This document shows positions 1-6,567 of a stretch of DNA of 8,462 nucleotides, piece after piece. Position numbers and translations under genes: made by a program. Positions within the stretch are counted from its first letter, which is position 1. Each line of letters starts with the position of its first letter. The notes beneath the pieces are model-generated. The model made no database searches. It saw only the letters and a program-made list of their open reading frames with translations, and was not told where the DNA came from. Source of the DNA: Campylobacteraceae bacterium (GTDB lineage Bacteria > Campylobacterota > Campylobacteria > Campylobacterales > Sulfurovaceae); contig JALVQH010000355.1 of NCBI GenBank assembly GCA_027031505.1, positions 1 through 8,462 on the forward strand. The letters run 5' to 3'.

Positions 1-66
1 CAAAGATCATTTATCTTTCGATAAAACAAACGGTTTCAAGCCTCAACACGAGGTCTCTTTGTTTGT
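1..66 (-). other. Structured 5' leader of a transcript leaving the left edge (possible rRNA operon leader)
   Basis: This stretch lies just downstream of the strong minus-strand promoter at 75-103 and contains no convincing reading frame. Read on the minus strand it has a hairpin with arms TTTATC and GATAAA closed by a GAAA tetraloop (10-25). An overlapping alternative hairpin has arms AAAGAT and ATCTTT (2-18). A CCTC/GAGG stem lies nearer the start of the transcript. The last nine bases, TGATCTTTG, resemble the boxA antitermination element of ribosomal RNA leaders (TGCTCTTTA in E. coli). No 16S sequence is inside the window, so the rRNA assignment is an inference. Confidence 0.4.
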
Positions 67-74
67 GGACGCGT

Positions 75-103
75 ATTATAGCGGGTAATGCTTTGAAAGT
101 CAA
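75..103 (-). promoter_or_regulatory. Strong sigma70-type promoter, rRNA-like, firing leftwards
   Basis: On the minus strand a -35 box TTGACT (98-103) is separated by exactly 17 bp from a perfect -10 box TATAAT (75-80). It is followed by a GC-rich discriminator, ACGCGTCC, like that of stringently controlled rRNA promoters such as E. coli rrn P1. The predicted start is near 66. The other promoters here mostly lack a -35 box, so this near-consensus one suggests a highly expressed stable RNA or housekeeping gene beyond the left edge. It is separate from aclA, which ends at 217. Confidence 0.7.
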
Positions 104-166
104 GGGGTTTTGGGAAAGAAAACGGAAATTTCTTGATTTTTTTGGCAACGCAGGGTTACACCGGGT

Positions 167-189
167 GCAAGGCGAATGGATCGCCTTAC
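167..189 (-). terminator. Stem-loop after aclA, candidate transcription end
   Basis: A 9-bp stem (GTAAGGCGA paired with TCGCCTTGC, one T-G wobble) with a 5-nt loop starts 27 nt after the aclA stop codon. There is no T-run directly behind it, so it is not a textbook rho-independent terminator. It may act as a 3' stabilising hairpin or mark a rho-dependent end. It sits between aclA and the next co-directional promoter at 75-103, which is where a terminator would be expected. Confidence 0.45.
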
Positions 190-216
190 ATTATATATGG
201 AGTAGAGCCGGAAAGA

Positions 217-2031
217 CTAAATCTCTTCTGCCTTCTGAACATCATAGAGAATGTCGTCCATAGGGTGCCGGTACATCGGCATGGCAAGACGCTTCTCATC
301 GAGAATATGTCCAATGAAGCCGATGCTTCGGCCGACGATGAAGAAGGCGTTGAGGGTACCCGACTCGATGAACTCATCGATCTCCTCTTCGGAATAGCCC
401 AATGCCCGCCACATATCGACCATCAGGATGCCGATGGTGCCATCGACATTGAGAATGAGGTTCTCTTTTTTACTGGTGGTGAGCTGCTCGACTGTCAATG
501 CATAATCAAGCAACGGCGTCCTCGGGAAATGCTCGGCAGCGAACTTCTTGAGACCCTCGACACGCTTGTCGGGGTTTTTGAGCGACTTGATCCGGTGACC
601 GATACCCGGAATGGGGATCCCCTGCTTTTTCATGTAAGCGAGGAACTCTGCCGGGGTGAGATTGTTATCATCGGCATACTTGAAGTATTTGGCTGCACCG
701 TCGATCGCGCCGCCGAAGCGGGGGCCGATCGTAAGCAATCCGGTCACCAGCGCTTCGACGACCGATTTGCCGGCACGGGCGGTTACTTTGGCGTTGTGGG
801 CACCAGAGACGGCCGGGCCATGATCGGCAACTGTTTTCATCACTGTCTCAATAAACTCTGTCGCCCATTTCGGATACTGCTTTTTGAACCACAGCAGGGA
901 AACCACATCGCCGATCCCTTTGCCGGTATCGGGTGTGGCCACCGAGCTGATGGGGAAGCCGGCATAGGTCGCCTCTTCGCCGCGGTCGTCAGAGATGGTA
1001 CAGATGAATTGCTTGGAGCGGCGTGTTTTGGGGATCGGCTTGAGCTCAGGCTCCGGAATCTCCCCAATGGTGCCGTTGGCACGAAGCTCCTCGTACACCT
1101 CTTTGATCGTACCGGGAAGGTCGTTGAACGAGGCAGGAACATGGATCCCCGCTTCGGCCATCGCTTTGTTTTTGGCTTCGGCTGTTTCCCGCTCGGCATT
1201 GGCCGAAGCTCCGGCGTGTCCGAACTGCACCCCGCTGCTGAAGTGTTTGGCGATGGTACCGATGCACCAGGCAATGATCGGTTTTTTGATCCGGCCATCC
1301 TTGACCGCTTCAATCACTTTATACTCTTCAGTACCGCCTACTTCCCCGAGAAGAACCATGTATTTGACATCCGGATTGGATTCCATCCGGAGGAGATTGT
1401 CGATAAAGACCGATCCGACGAAGCGATCCCCCCCGATGGCAACCCCCTCGGCAATGCCGTCGGCATTGATCGAAATGATATTCGAAAGCTCATTGAAGAG
1501 ACCGCCGGAACGGGTCACCAGCCCGCAGGAGCCGGCACGGTGGAGCTTGGAGTTGATGATGTTGTCGATGGTGCCGCCGATGTTGGCGATCTTGAACGCA
1601 CCCGGCGCGATGGCACCAACGGTCGCAGGACCAATGACGGTCACACCGGCATCGCGTGCCGCCTGGTTCATGATGCGAGCCAAACGCTCGGGGATCCCCT
1701 CGGCGGTGATCATAATGGTTTTAAAGCCGCCGATTTTGAGTGCCTCCATCGTCACGTCGTATGCTGTACGGAAAGAAGCAAAATTCAGAAGGACATCCGC
1801 CTGGGGCTGTGCCGCTTTGGCCTCAGTGGTACTTTTGTAAAGCGGTACCATGATCTCGTCGGAGCCGTAGAAGAATTTCTCGAATTTGCTGTTGCTCGTA
1901 GGTGCGACGATGGCGGCCACCGAAGGTGTCTCTCGTCCAATGGTGTAGTCGTAGTCCAGCATACGCTGGATCGCGGTTTTGTTGTTGTTCCAGAAAATCG
2001 CCTGTGTGTCTTTGGTAAATAATCTGCTCAT
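217..2031 (-). CDS. aclA: ATP-citrate lyase, alpha (citryl-CoA synthase/lyase) subunit
   Basis: This is the large subunit of the cytoplasmic enzyme that converts citrate, ATP and CoA to acetyl-CoA, oxaloacetate, ADP and phosphate, the citrate-cleaving step of the rTCA cycle. The 604 residues match the C-terminal part of animal ACLY. The N-terminal CoA-ligase-like region carries the phospho-histidine loop VQFGHAGA, with His272 as the phosphorylated residue. The C-terminal citrate-synthase-like domain shows ADHGPAVSGAHN (402-413), GIGHR (476-480) and LILNVDGTIG (525-534), then GRSIGFIGH near the end. The length agrees with bacterial AclA (about 600 residues). The ATG at 2031 follows the SD GGGAGAG (2037-2043), placed directly behind the aclB stop, so the pair is co-transcribed and perhaps translationally coupled. 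The gene ends in TAG and looks intact. Product and symbol are secure. The role in CO2 fixation is inferred from the family and from pairing with aclB. Confidence 0.96.
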   Translation of the reverse strand: MSRLFTKDTQAIFWNNNKTAIQRMLDYDYTIGRETPSVAAIVAPTSNSKFEKFFYGSDEIMVPLYKSTTEAKAAQPQADVLLNFASFRTAYDVTMEALKIGGFKTIMITAEGIPERLARIMNQAARDAGVTVIGPATVGAIAPGAFKIANIGGTIDNIINSKLHRAGSCGLVTRSGGLFNELSNIISINADGIAEGVAIGGDRFVGSVFIDNLLRMESNPDVKYMVLLGEVGGTEEYKVIEAVKDGRIKKPIIAWCIGTIAKHFSSGVQFGHAGASANAERETAEAKNKAMAEAGIHVPASFNDLPGTIKEVYEELRANGTIGEIPEPELKPIPKTRRSKQFICTISDDRGEEATYAGFPISSVATPDTGKGIGDVVSLLWFKKQYPKWATEFIETVMKTVADHGPAVSGAHNAKVTARAGKSVVEALVTGLLTIGPRFGGAIDGAAKYFKYADDNNLTPAEFLAYMKKQGIPIPGIGHRIKSLKNPDKRVEGLKKFAAEHFPRTPLLDYALTVEQLTTSKKENLILNVDGTIGILMVDMWRALGYSEEEIDEFIESGTLNAFFIVGRSIGFIGHILDEKRLAMPMYRHPMDDILYDVQKAEEI

Positions 2032-2043
2032 ACTGTCTCTCCC

Positions 2044-3354
2044 TTACTTCTCAAGTGCCATGCGCACGATATCGGTTACATGTGTCTCGGGGCCGTATAC
2101 TTCGATATCGAGTCCCAGTCTGTCTGCAGCCTCTTTGATGTCTTTGAGCCCTTTTTCGTAATTGGGGCCGCCGCGACGCACGTAGATCTTGGTTTTGTGA
2201 GCTTTGAGCTTCTCGGCATACACTTCAAAGGCTTGAATGATCCCGGTAAAGGTCTTGGCCACATCGGTAAAGTTGGCGATTGCACCGCCGATGATGAGCA
2301 CTTTGCCGCGGGGATCCTCGTAGCGTGTCATGAGGTCAAAGATTGTCTCCGCATAAAACCGCGTCTCACCCGTCGTCGGTCCTCCGCTGTACTCACCGTA
2401 GTTGGCAAGGTCTTCCACGCCGGCCATATCGGCAATCGTATCAGCATACACGACCGAGGCACCGCCTCCGGCCACCATTGTCCAGATACGCCCCATGGGG
2501 TTGAGAACCGTCAACTTAAGCGAAGCGCCCGACTTGGAATCGGCTTCGGCAATGGCCGCCTCTTCCGGACTCTGATCTTCCATACCAAACGGCGTGGGAA
2601 ACTCGATATCCCCCCAGGCATCCCGCATCATGAATCCGGCGGTATCATCAAGACGTGCCACAAGATCGAGGATCGCCATATTGCCCCCTTCGAGCATAAC
2701 AATGGGGTTGATCTCAAGATAGGCAAAATTCATATCACGGTAAAACCTGAAAAACTGAATTGCAAAAGAGATAAACGCCTCTTTGTTTTCAGCCGGAATG
2801 TCAGCCGGAACATGTGAGCGCACCATCTTCTCCATATCGCTGTCAGGCATGCTGATCGGGATGTGCACCTCATTGACTTTCTCGTCCCAGCCCTCTTCGA
2901 CTTCCATGCCTCCTTCGGCAGACATATACAGAACATCATCTTCGCCGACGGTTGTCGCGGAAATATAATATTCCTGCTCCTGCGTATGTGGTGTGAACGG
3001 CTCGACAATAAAATGGGTCAAGTGGCCATGCTGGCCGCTGAGGAGGGTCACTTCGTGACTCTGCTTCTCATCGATCCATTTGGCGGCGTCTTCAAGGGTC
3101 ACGTCCCCCGGCTTGTTGATCCGGAAAAGCACCAGATCGTTTTTGCCCCGTTTCCCAAACAGCATGTCAGGCTTGGCCACCAGCGGCTCCTGATTGAGCC
3201 ACTCGAAACCGTGCTCTTTGGCTTTGGCACGCAACTCGTCGCCGCTGGTAACCAATACCGACTTGAATCCGTAATGGAACCCGTCAAAATACTCATTCCA
3301 ATGGCGTGCGAAAATCGCTTTGCCATCGTATTCTCTAATCGCCTTTTGAGCCAT
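2044..3354 (-). CDS. aclB: ATP-citrate lyase, beta (ATP-grasp, citrate-binding) subunit
   Basis: This is the small subunit of ATP-citrate lyase, related to the beta subunit of succinyl-CoA synthetase and to the N-terminal part of animal ACLY. It binds ATP and citrate, and its partner AclA carries the phospho-histidine. The 436 residues show the ATP-grasp lysine loop KPDMLFGKRGK (61-71), VEPF (117-120), the metal/ATP segment YLEINP (212-217), GRIWTMVAGGGASVVY (288-303), NYGEYSGGPT (318-327), GGAIANFTDVA (356-366) and VRRGGPNY (392-399). The last four correspond to citrate-binding loops of human ACLY. The ATG at 3354 has a strong SD, AAAGGAG (3361-3367), at 6 nt spacing. It is the first gene of the operon, followed 12 nt later by aclA, the same order as in Chlorobium. 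It looks complete. Succinyl-CoA synthetase SucC is excluded by the ACLY-type motifs and the neighbour. Confidence 0.96.
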   Translation of the reverse strand: MAQKAIREYDGKAIFARHWNEYFDGFHYGFKSVLVTSGDELRAKAKEHGFEWLNQEPLVAKPDMLFGKRGKNDLVLFRINKPGDVTLEDAAKWIDEKQSHEVTLLSGQHGHLTHFIVEPFTPHTQEQEYYISATTVGEDDVLYMSAEGGMEVEEGWDEKVNEVHIPISMPDSDMEKMVRSHVPADIPAENKEAFISFAIQFFRFYRDMNFAYLEINPIVMLEGGNMAILDLVARLDDTAGFMMRDAWGDIEFPTPFGMEDQSPEEAAIAEADSKSGASLKLTVLNPMGRIWTMVAGGGASVVYADTIADMAGVEDLANYGEYSGGPTTGETRFYAETIFDLMTRYEDPRGKVLIIGGAIANFTDVAKTFTGIIQAFEVYAEKLKAHKTKIYVRRGGPNYEKGLKDIKEAADRLGLDIEVYGPETHVTDIVRMALEK

Positions 3355-3376
3355 TGAGTTCTCCTTTGATAGTTTG

Positions 3377-3393
3377 AGTTACTGCATTGTATC
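3377..3393 (-). promoter_or_regulatory. aclBA promoter, -10 and start region
   Basis: On the minus strand GATACAAT (-10 hexamer TACAAT, 3386-3391) is followed by GCAGTAACT, 23-39 nt before the aclB ATG. No good -35 box lies 17 bp upstream, which is normal for Campylobacterota promoters. The same 17-nt block, 15 of 17 identical, stands before trpG at 4061-4077. That conservation is the main support for the call. Confidence 0.5.
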
Positions 3394-3402
3394 TTTTGGG
3401 TG

Positions 3403-3426
3403 TTTTAACTTATCTATAAGTAAAAA
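3403..3426. promoter_or_regulatory. Operator-like inverted repeat at the -35 position of the acl promoter
   Basis: Two 11-nt arms, TTTTAACTTAT and ATAAGTAAAAA, flank a 2-nt centre and match at 10 of 11 positions when one is reverse-complemented. The inner 14 nt (3408-3421) are perfect arms ACTTAT/ATAAGT. The centre (3414.5) is about 26 bp upstream of the -10 box centre, roughly position -35, a common place for a repressor or class II activator site. The 2-nt centre and lack of a following T-run make a terminator unlikely. The regulator is unknown. Confidence 0.45.
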
Positions 3427-3471
3427 GGAAAAGGGAATGATTTTCTGGAATGTGTATTTTAGAAACAATCA
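3422..3471 (-). terminator. Weak candidate terminator of trpG
   Basis: Starting at the trpG stop codon, TGATTGTTTCT can pair with AGAAAATCA (3438-3446), an AT-rich stem of nine pairs with a 2-nt bulge. A pyrimidine tract including TTTTCC and TTTTT follows on the minus strand (3422-3437). The order stem then T-rich tract fits a rho-independent terminator before the acl promoter, but the stem is weak. Confidence 0.35.
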
Positions 3472-4041
3472 GAGTTTCAAGAAATTATCCAATATCTCGT
3501 GACCGTATTCGCTCATGATCGATTCAGGATGAAACTGAACACCGTAGATGGGTTTGTTCTTGACCTGAACCGACATGATTTCTCCGTCATCAAGGCTGTG
3601 GGATGTCACTTCGAGTGCCCGGGGAAGATTGTGGGGGTTGACGGTCAAAGAATGATAGCGCGTTGCACGAAACGTTTCGGGAATGTCTCTATAGATAGGC
3701 GTTTCCCGATCGATATGCACCCGGGATGTTTTGCCGTGCATCATGTTTTTGGCACGGATCACTTCGCCGCCAAAGACCTGGGCGATACTCTGATGTCCGA
3801 GACAGATCCCCATCATGGGAACCGCTTTGTCTGCAAATGTCTCGATTACTTCCAGTGTCACTCCTGCATCATTCGGGGTTGAGGGTCCCGGGGAGAGAAT
3901 GATTTTTTCAGGAACTAACTGGCAAATGGCATCGACAGTAAATTCATCATTGCGGATTACTTTGAGGTCTGCGCCGAGTTCGCGGCAGTACTGAACAATG
4001 TTGTAGGTAAAACTGTCGTAATTGTCGATCATCAATACCAC
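3469..4041 (-). CDS. trpG: Glutamine amidotransferase, anthranilate / aminodeoxychorismate synthase component II
   Basis: A class I glutamine amidotransferase that releases ammonia from glutamine and channels it to a chorismate-using partner (TrpE for anthranilate, PabB for aminodeoxychorismate). With the start chosen here it has 190 residues, the usual family size. It opens with MIDNYDSFTYN and has the oxyanion segment LSPGPS (49-54), the nucleophile loop GICLGHQ with Cys80, MHGKTS (101-106), and the His171/Glu173 dyad in QFHPES. The GTG at 4041 is preferred because AGGGAG lies 7 nt before it and the predicted transcript starts near 4063. An in-frame TTG (4062) and ATG (4059) lie too close to that start, and an ATG at 4032 is a less likely alternative. 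It stands alone, without trp or pab neighbours, so trpG and pabA cannot be told apart; it may serve both pathways. Confidence 0.88.
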   Translation of the reverse strand: MVLMIDNYDSFTYNIVQYCRELGADLKVIRNDEFTVDAICQLVPEKIILSPGPSTPNDAGVTLEVIETFADKAVPMMGICLGHQSIAQVFGGEVIRAKNMMHGKTSRVHIDRETPIYRDIPETFRATRYHSLTVNPHNLPRALEVTSHSLDDGEIMSVQVKNKPIYGVQFHPESIMSEYGHEILDNFLKL

Positions 4042-4060
4042 GAGAACGCTCCCTGTCATC

Positions 4061-4077
4061 AATTACCGCATTGTATC
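4061..4077 (-). promoter_or_regulatory. trpG promoter, -10 and start region
   Basis: GATACAAT (-10 hexamer TACAAT, 4070-4075) is followed by GCGGTAATT on the minus strand, inside the 57-nt gap between gltA and trpG. It nearly repeats the acl promoter block at 3377-3393. No -35 box is visible; that position falls at the 3' end of gltA. A start near 4063 gives a leader of about 22 nt to the GTG at 4041. trpG is therefore probably transcribed on its own, though read-through from gltA is possible because no clear terminator separates them. Confidence 0.5.
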
Positions 4078-4098
4078 ATGGGTCGCCTCATGGGGGGA

Positions 4099-5382
4099 TT
4101 ATGCCCCGGTATAGAGCTGGCGCGGGCGGGCGATTTTGGAGGCGGGATCTTTTTTGAACTCGATCCACTGCGTCACCCAGCCGACGGTACGTCCGATCAC
4201 AAAAATGGGGGTGAACATTGATTTGGGAATTTTGAGTGCTGTGAGGATCACACCAGTGTAAAAGTCGATATTCGGATAGAGCTTGCGTGAGATGAAATAC
4301 TCATCTTTCAACGCAATCTCTTCGATGCGTCGGGCAATCGCCATCAGTTCCGTATCGAGCCCCAGCTCCTCACGCAGCTCGTCCTGAAGTCCTTTGAGGA
4401 TCCGGGCGCGGGGATCGAAGTTTTTGTAGACACGGTGACCGAAACCCATGAGTCGAAATGGATCATCGGGATCTTTGGCTCGAGCGATGTACTTTTCGAC
4501 ATTTTCGACACTGCCGATCATCTCCAGCTGCGCGATGACCGATTCATTCGCCCCTCCGTGCGCCCTGCCCCACAACGCGGCGATTCCCGACGCAATCGCG
4601 ACGTAGGGGTGGGCACCCGTCGAAGCCACACTCCGCACCACGGTCGTCGACGCATTCTGCTCATGATCAGCATGAAGGGTAAAGATCGTATCGAGTGCCC
4701 GAATCTCTACATCGCGGATTTTTTCTTCTCCGGTGATACCTATGTGCATTTTTCCTCCGGGATACGCCCGCATCATCGTCAGGAAATTTTCGGTAAAACT
4801 CAGATCGATATCAGGATAAATGAAAGGGATTCCGAGAGAGTGCCGGTAGGCATACGCGGCAATCGTCGGAATTTTGGCAATAATTCTTCGAGCCATCTCC
4901 TGATACTCCGCTTCATTGTCTATCTCAAGATGCATGTCATAAAACGAAGCCAGTGCCGTCACGGCTGCACTGAGCGTCGCCATGGGATGGGCATTGTCGG
5001 GAAAGGCTCTGAAAAGATTTTTCAGTCCTTCATGGAGAAAAGCCCGGTGGCGCAGCTCCAGATCAAAATCCTGCAGTTCGTCCGCATCAGGCAGACGCTC
5101 GTTGAGCAGCAGATAGCACGTCTCAAGATAACGGTGCTCGGTAGCCAGTTTCTCGATCGGTATTCCCCGGTACCGCAACTCCCCTTTGCCACCATCGATA
5201 AAGGTAATATTCGAAGTGCAGCTGGCTGTCGAAGTAAAGCCGGGATCGTACGTGAACATACCCGTCTCTTTGAAAAACGACCGGATATCTACGACGGAAG
5301 GACCCCGCGTCCCGTCGAGGATCGGGTAATCATAACGGGAACCGTCCCGGTTATTGATGCATGTAAACGTATCCTGCGGCAT
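4099..5382 (-). CDS. gltA: Citrate synthase, type II (GltA family)
   Basis: A cytoplasmic enzyme that condenses acetyl-CoA and oxaloacetate to citrate. The 427 residues equal the length of E. coli GltA. The catalytic triad is present: His275 in WGRAHGGANE, His316 in GFGHRVYKNFDPRA and Asp373 in LYPNIDFYTG, each exactly 11 positions after the E. coli residues (264, 305, 362). HADHEQNAST (237-246) is also conserved. The ATG at 5382 has the SD AAGGAG at about 6 nt and its own promoter. It is the metabolic opposite of the neighbouring AclBA: running both would hydrolyse ATP for no net gain unless controlled. It may serve the oxidative branch or be reversible in vivo; the sequence alone does not decide. 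A methylcitrate synthase is less likely given the type II length and motifs. Confidence 0.95.
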   Translation of the reverse strand: MPQDTFTCINNRDGSRYDYPILDGTRGPSVVDIRSFFKETGMFTYDPGFTSTASCTSNITFIDGGKGELRYRGIPIEKLATEHRYLETCYLLLNERLPDADELQDFDLELRHRAFLHEGLKNLFRAFPDNAHPMATLSAAVTALASFYDMHLEIDNEAEYQEMARRIIAKIPTIAAYAYRHSLGIPFIYPDIDLSFTENFLTMMRAYPGGKMHIGITGEEKIRDVEIRALDTIFTLHADHEQNASTTVVRSVASTGAHPYVAIASGIAALWGRAHGGANESVIAQLEMIGSVENVEKYIARAKDPDDPFRLMGFGHRVYKNFDPRARILKGLQDELREELGLDTELMAIARRIEEIALKDEYFISRKLYPNIDFYTGVILTALKIPKSMFTPIFVIGRTVGWVTQWIEFKKDPASKIARPRQLYTGA

Positions 5383-5412
5383 ATAAAACTCCTTAAATGT
5401 TCAAATATTGGT

Positions 5413-5441
5413 ATTTTAGCACAAAAGAGCCACCAATGCAA
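5413..5441 (-). promoter_or_regulatory. gltA promoter
   Basis: On the minus strand a -35 box TTGCAT (5436-5441) and a -10 box TAAAAT (5413-5418) are separated by 17 bp, with TGTGC just before the -10. Transcription would start near 5406, about 24 nt before the gltA ATG. It is the only promoter of the gene set, apart from the left-edge one, with a fair -35 box. Confidence 0.6.
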
Positions 5442-5460
5442 ATCGCAAAAATCAATGGTG
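5431..5460. repeat. Imperfect inverted repeat over the gltA -35 box and behind mqnE
   Basis: CACCAATG and CAATGGTG form 8-nt arms (7 of 8 matching) around a 14-nt spacer. The repeat starts 6 nt after the mqnE stop codon and covers the gltA -35 box. On the minus strand it is followed by GCTCTTTTGTG, so it could be a poor terminator for mqnE; it could equally be an operator for gltA. The sequence does not decide between them. Confidence 0.3.
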
Positions 5461-5466
5461 CGCAAT

Positions 5467-6528
5467 TCAAAAGGTATTCAGCTCACGATACAAACTGTCC
5501 CGTTCCACCGGGATAAACCCGGCATTTTTGATCAGGGCGACGAAACTCTCCAAGTCCATCCCCTGTGCACTTTCAGCCCCGGCAGCCGACTGGATCGACT
5601 CTTTTTCGATCGTCCCATCCATATCGTCGCATCCAAACTCCTGGGCGATAAGAGCCAGACCGATGGTGGCCGAGGCCCAGTAGGCTTTGATGTGGGGGAT
5701 ATTGTCAAGAAGGATCCTGCTGATGGCGTAGGTTTTGAGGATCTCCTGTCCCGTGGGGAACTCGGTAACCCGGAGAAAGTTGTTTTCTTTTTGATACACC
5801 AGGGGAATAAAGGCATTGAACCCGCCGGTCTCATCCTGCAGCGCCCGCAGACGCAGCATGTGATCGATCCGATGGGCACGGGTCTCGACATGCCCAAAGA
5901 GCATCGTAGCGTTGCTCTGACGACCCCGCCGGTGCCATTTGCGATGGATATCGAGCCATTGGTCGGAGGTGACTTTCCCCTTGCAGAGGTATTCCCGCAC
6001 CTTCTCATCGAAGATCTCCGCCCCACCGCCGGGCATACTGTCTACACCGCTTGCAATCATCCGATCGAGCACCTCATCATAGCTGAGCCCGTACGCACGG
6101 TGCAGATAATCCACCTCGGCGGCCGTCATAGCTTTGATGTGGATATCGGGTACGGCGGCGCGGACTTTGGCAAATGCATCCATATACCACTCGACCCCGC
6201 CGGTGGGATTGTGGGCTGAGACGATGTGGACTTCTTTGGCTCCCCGCTCATGTGCCTGGAGGGCAATGGCTACCACTTCATCGGAGGTCATGGTGTAAGG
6301 ATGAGGGTTTTTGCGGCTGGCAGAGTAGGCACAGAATTTACACGTATCGGCGCACACATTGGTGGGGTTGATGTGACGGTTGATGTTGAAGTAAGTCCTG
6401 GTGCCGTATCGGTCACGACGGATGGCATCAGCCAACTCCCCGAGGGTCATCAAGTCAAGATCGTAGAGCGCTTCCCCTTCGGCCTGGGTGAGGCGGTAGC
6501 CTTGGCGTACTTTGTCAGTCAAGTTCAT
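5467..6528 (-). CDS. mqnE: Aminofutalosine synthase, radical SAM enzyme of the futalosine menaquinone pathway
   Basis: It joins 3-enolpyruvyl-benzoate to the adenosyl part of SAM to give 6-amino-6-deoxyfutalosine in menaquinone synthesis, the route used by Campylobacterota. The 353 residues carry the iron-sulfur motif CADTCKFC (Cys59, Cys63, Cys66) after NRHINPTN, then EVHIVSAHNPTGG (99-111), MPGGGAEIFDEKVR (165-178), ATMLFGHVET (207-216) and LQDETGGFNAFIPL (230-243). These fit MqnE better than its paralogue MqnC, though confusion is not fully excluded. The ATG at 6528 was chosen because the residues upstream look non-coding, the predicted -10 box lies there, and a longer frame from a TTG at 6603 would overlap glnD. 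The SD is weak (GGAT). Menaquinone serves anaerobic or microaerobic respiration. The gene is divergent from glnD and followed by gltA after 84 nt. Confidence 0.88.
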   Translation of the reverse strand: MNLTDKVRQGYRLTQAEGEALYDLDLMTLGELADAIRRDRYGTRTYFNINRHINPTNVCADTCKFCAYSASRKNPHPYTMTSDEVVAIALQAHERGAKEVHIVSAHNPTGGVEWYMDAFAKVRAAVPDIHIKAMTAAEVDYLHRAYGLSYDEVLDRMIASGVDSMPGGGAEIFDEKVREYLCKGKVTSDQWLDIHRKWHRRGRQSNATMLFGHVETRAHRIDHMLRLRALQDETGGFNAFIPLVYQKENNFLRVTEFPTGQEILKTYAISRILLDNIPHIKAYWASATIGLALIAQEFGCDDMDGTIEKESIQSAAGAESAQGMDLESFVALIKNAGFIPVERDSLYRELNTF

Positions 6529-6548
6529 GCGGTATCCATTGAAAAATT

Positions 6549-6567
6549 TTGGTATTATACCACCAAT
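6549..6567. promoter_or_regulatory. Overlapping divergent promoter of mqnE (minus) and glnD (plus)
   Basis: A 13-nt palindrome TGGTATTATACCA (6550-6562) reads as TATAAT on the minus strand (6554-6559) and TATTAT on the plus strand (6553-6558). One element can thus serve as the -10 box in both directions. Predicted starts are near 6547 for mqnE and 6565 for glnD, about 19 and 25 nt before their start codons. No -35 boxes are visible on either side. If both are used, polymerase binding for one gene should exclude the other. Confidence 0.45.

Noticed and set aside
107..148. AT-rich hairpin AAGAAA/TTTCTT followed by a T-run on the plus strand, as a terminator for a plus-strand gene
   Set aside because: The stem is only six A/T-rich pairs, and no plus-strand gene precedes it in the window. 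It also overlaps the upstream region of the leftward promoter.
190..195. TATAAT on the minus strand just after the aclA stop
   Set aside because: There is no -35 box, and its start would fall inside the stem-loop at 167-189. The much better promoter at 75-103 explains the next unit.
133..2022. A 629-codon open frame on the plus strand opposite almost all of aclA
   Set aside because: aclA on the other strand is unmistakable by motifs. The long antisense frame is a by-product of its codon bias, and it shows no recognisable domain, promoter or SD.
4042..4062. Longer trpG starting at TTG 4062 or ATG 4059
   Set aside because: The predicted transcript start is at about 4063, leaving no room for an SD. 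AGGGAG is placed correctly for the GTG at 4041.
4435..6219. A 594-codon plus-strand frame running opposite gltA and mqnE
   Set aside because: It crosses two real genes and their intergenic promoter, has no family-like motifs, and has no start signals.
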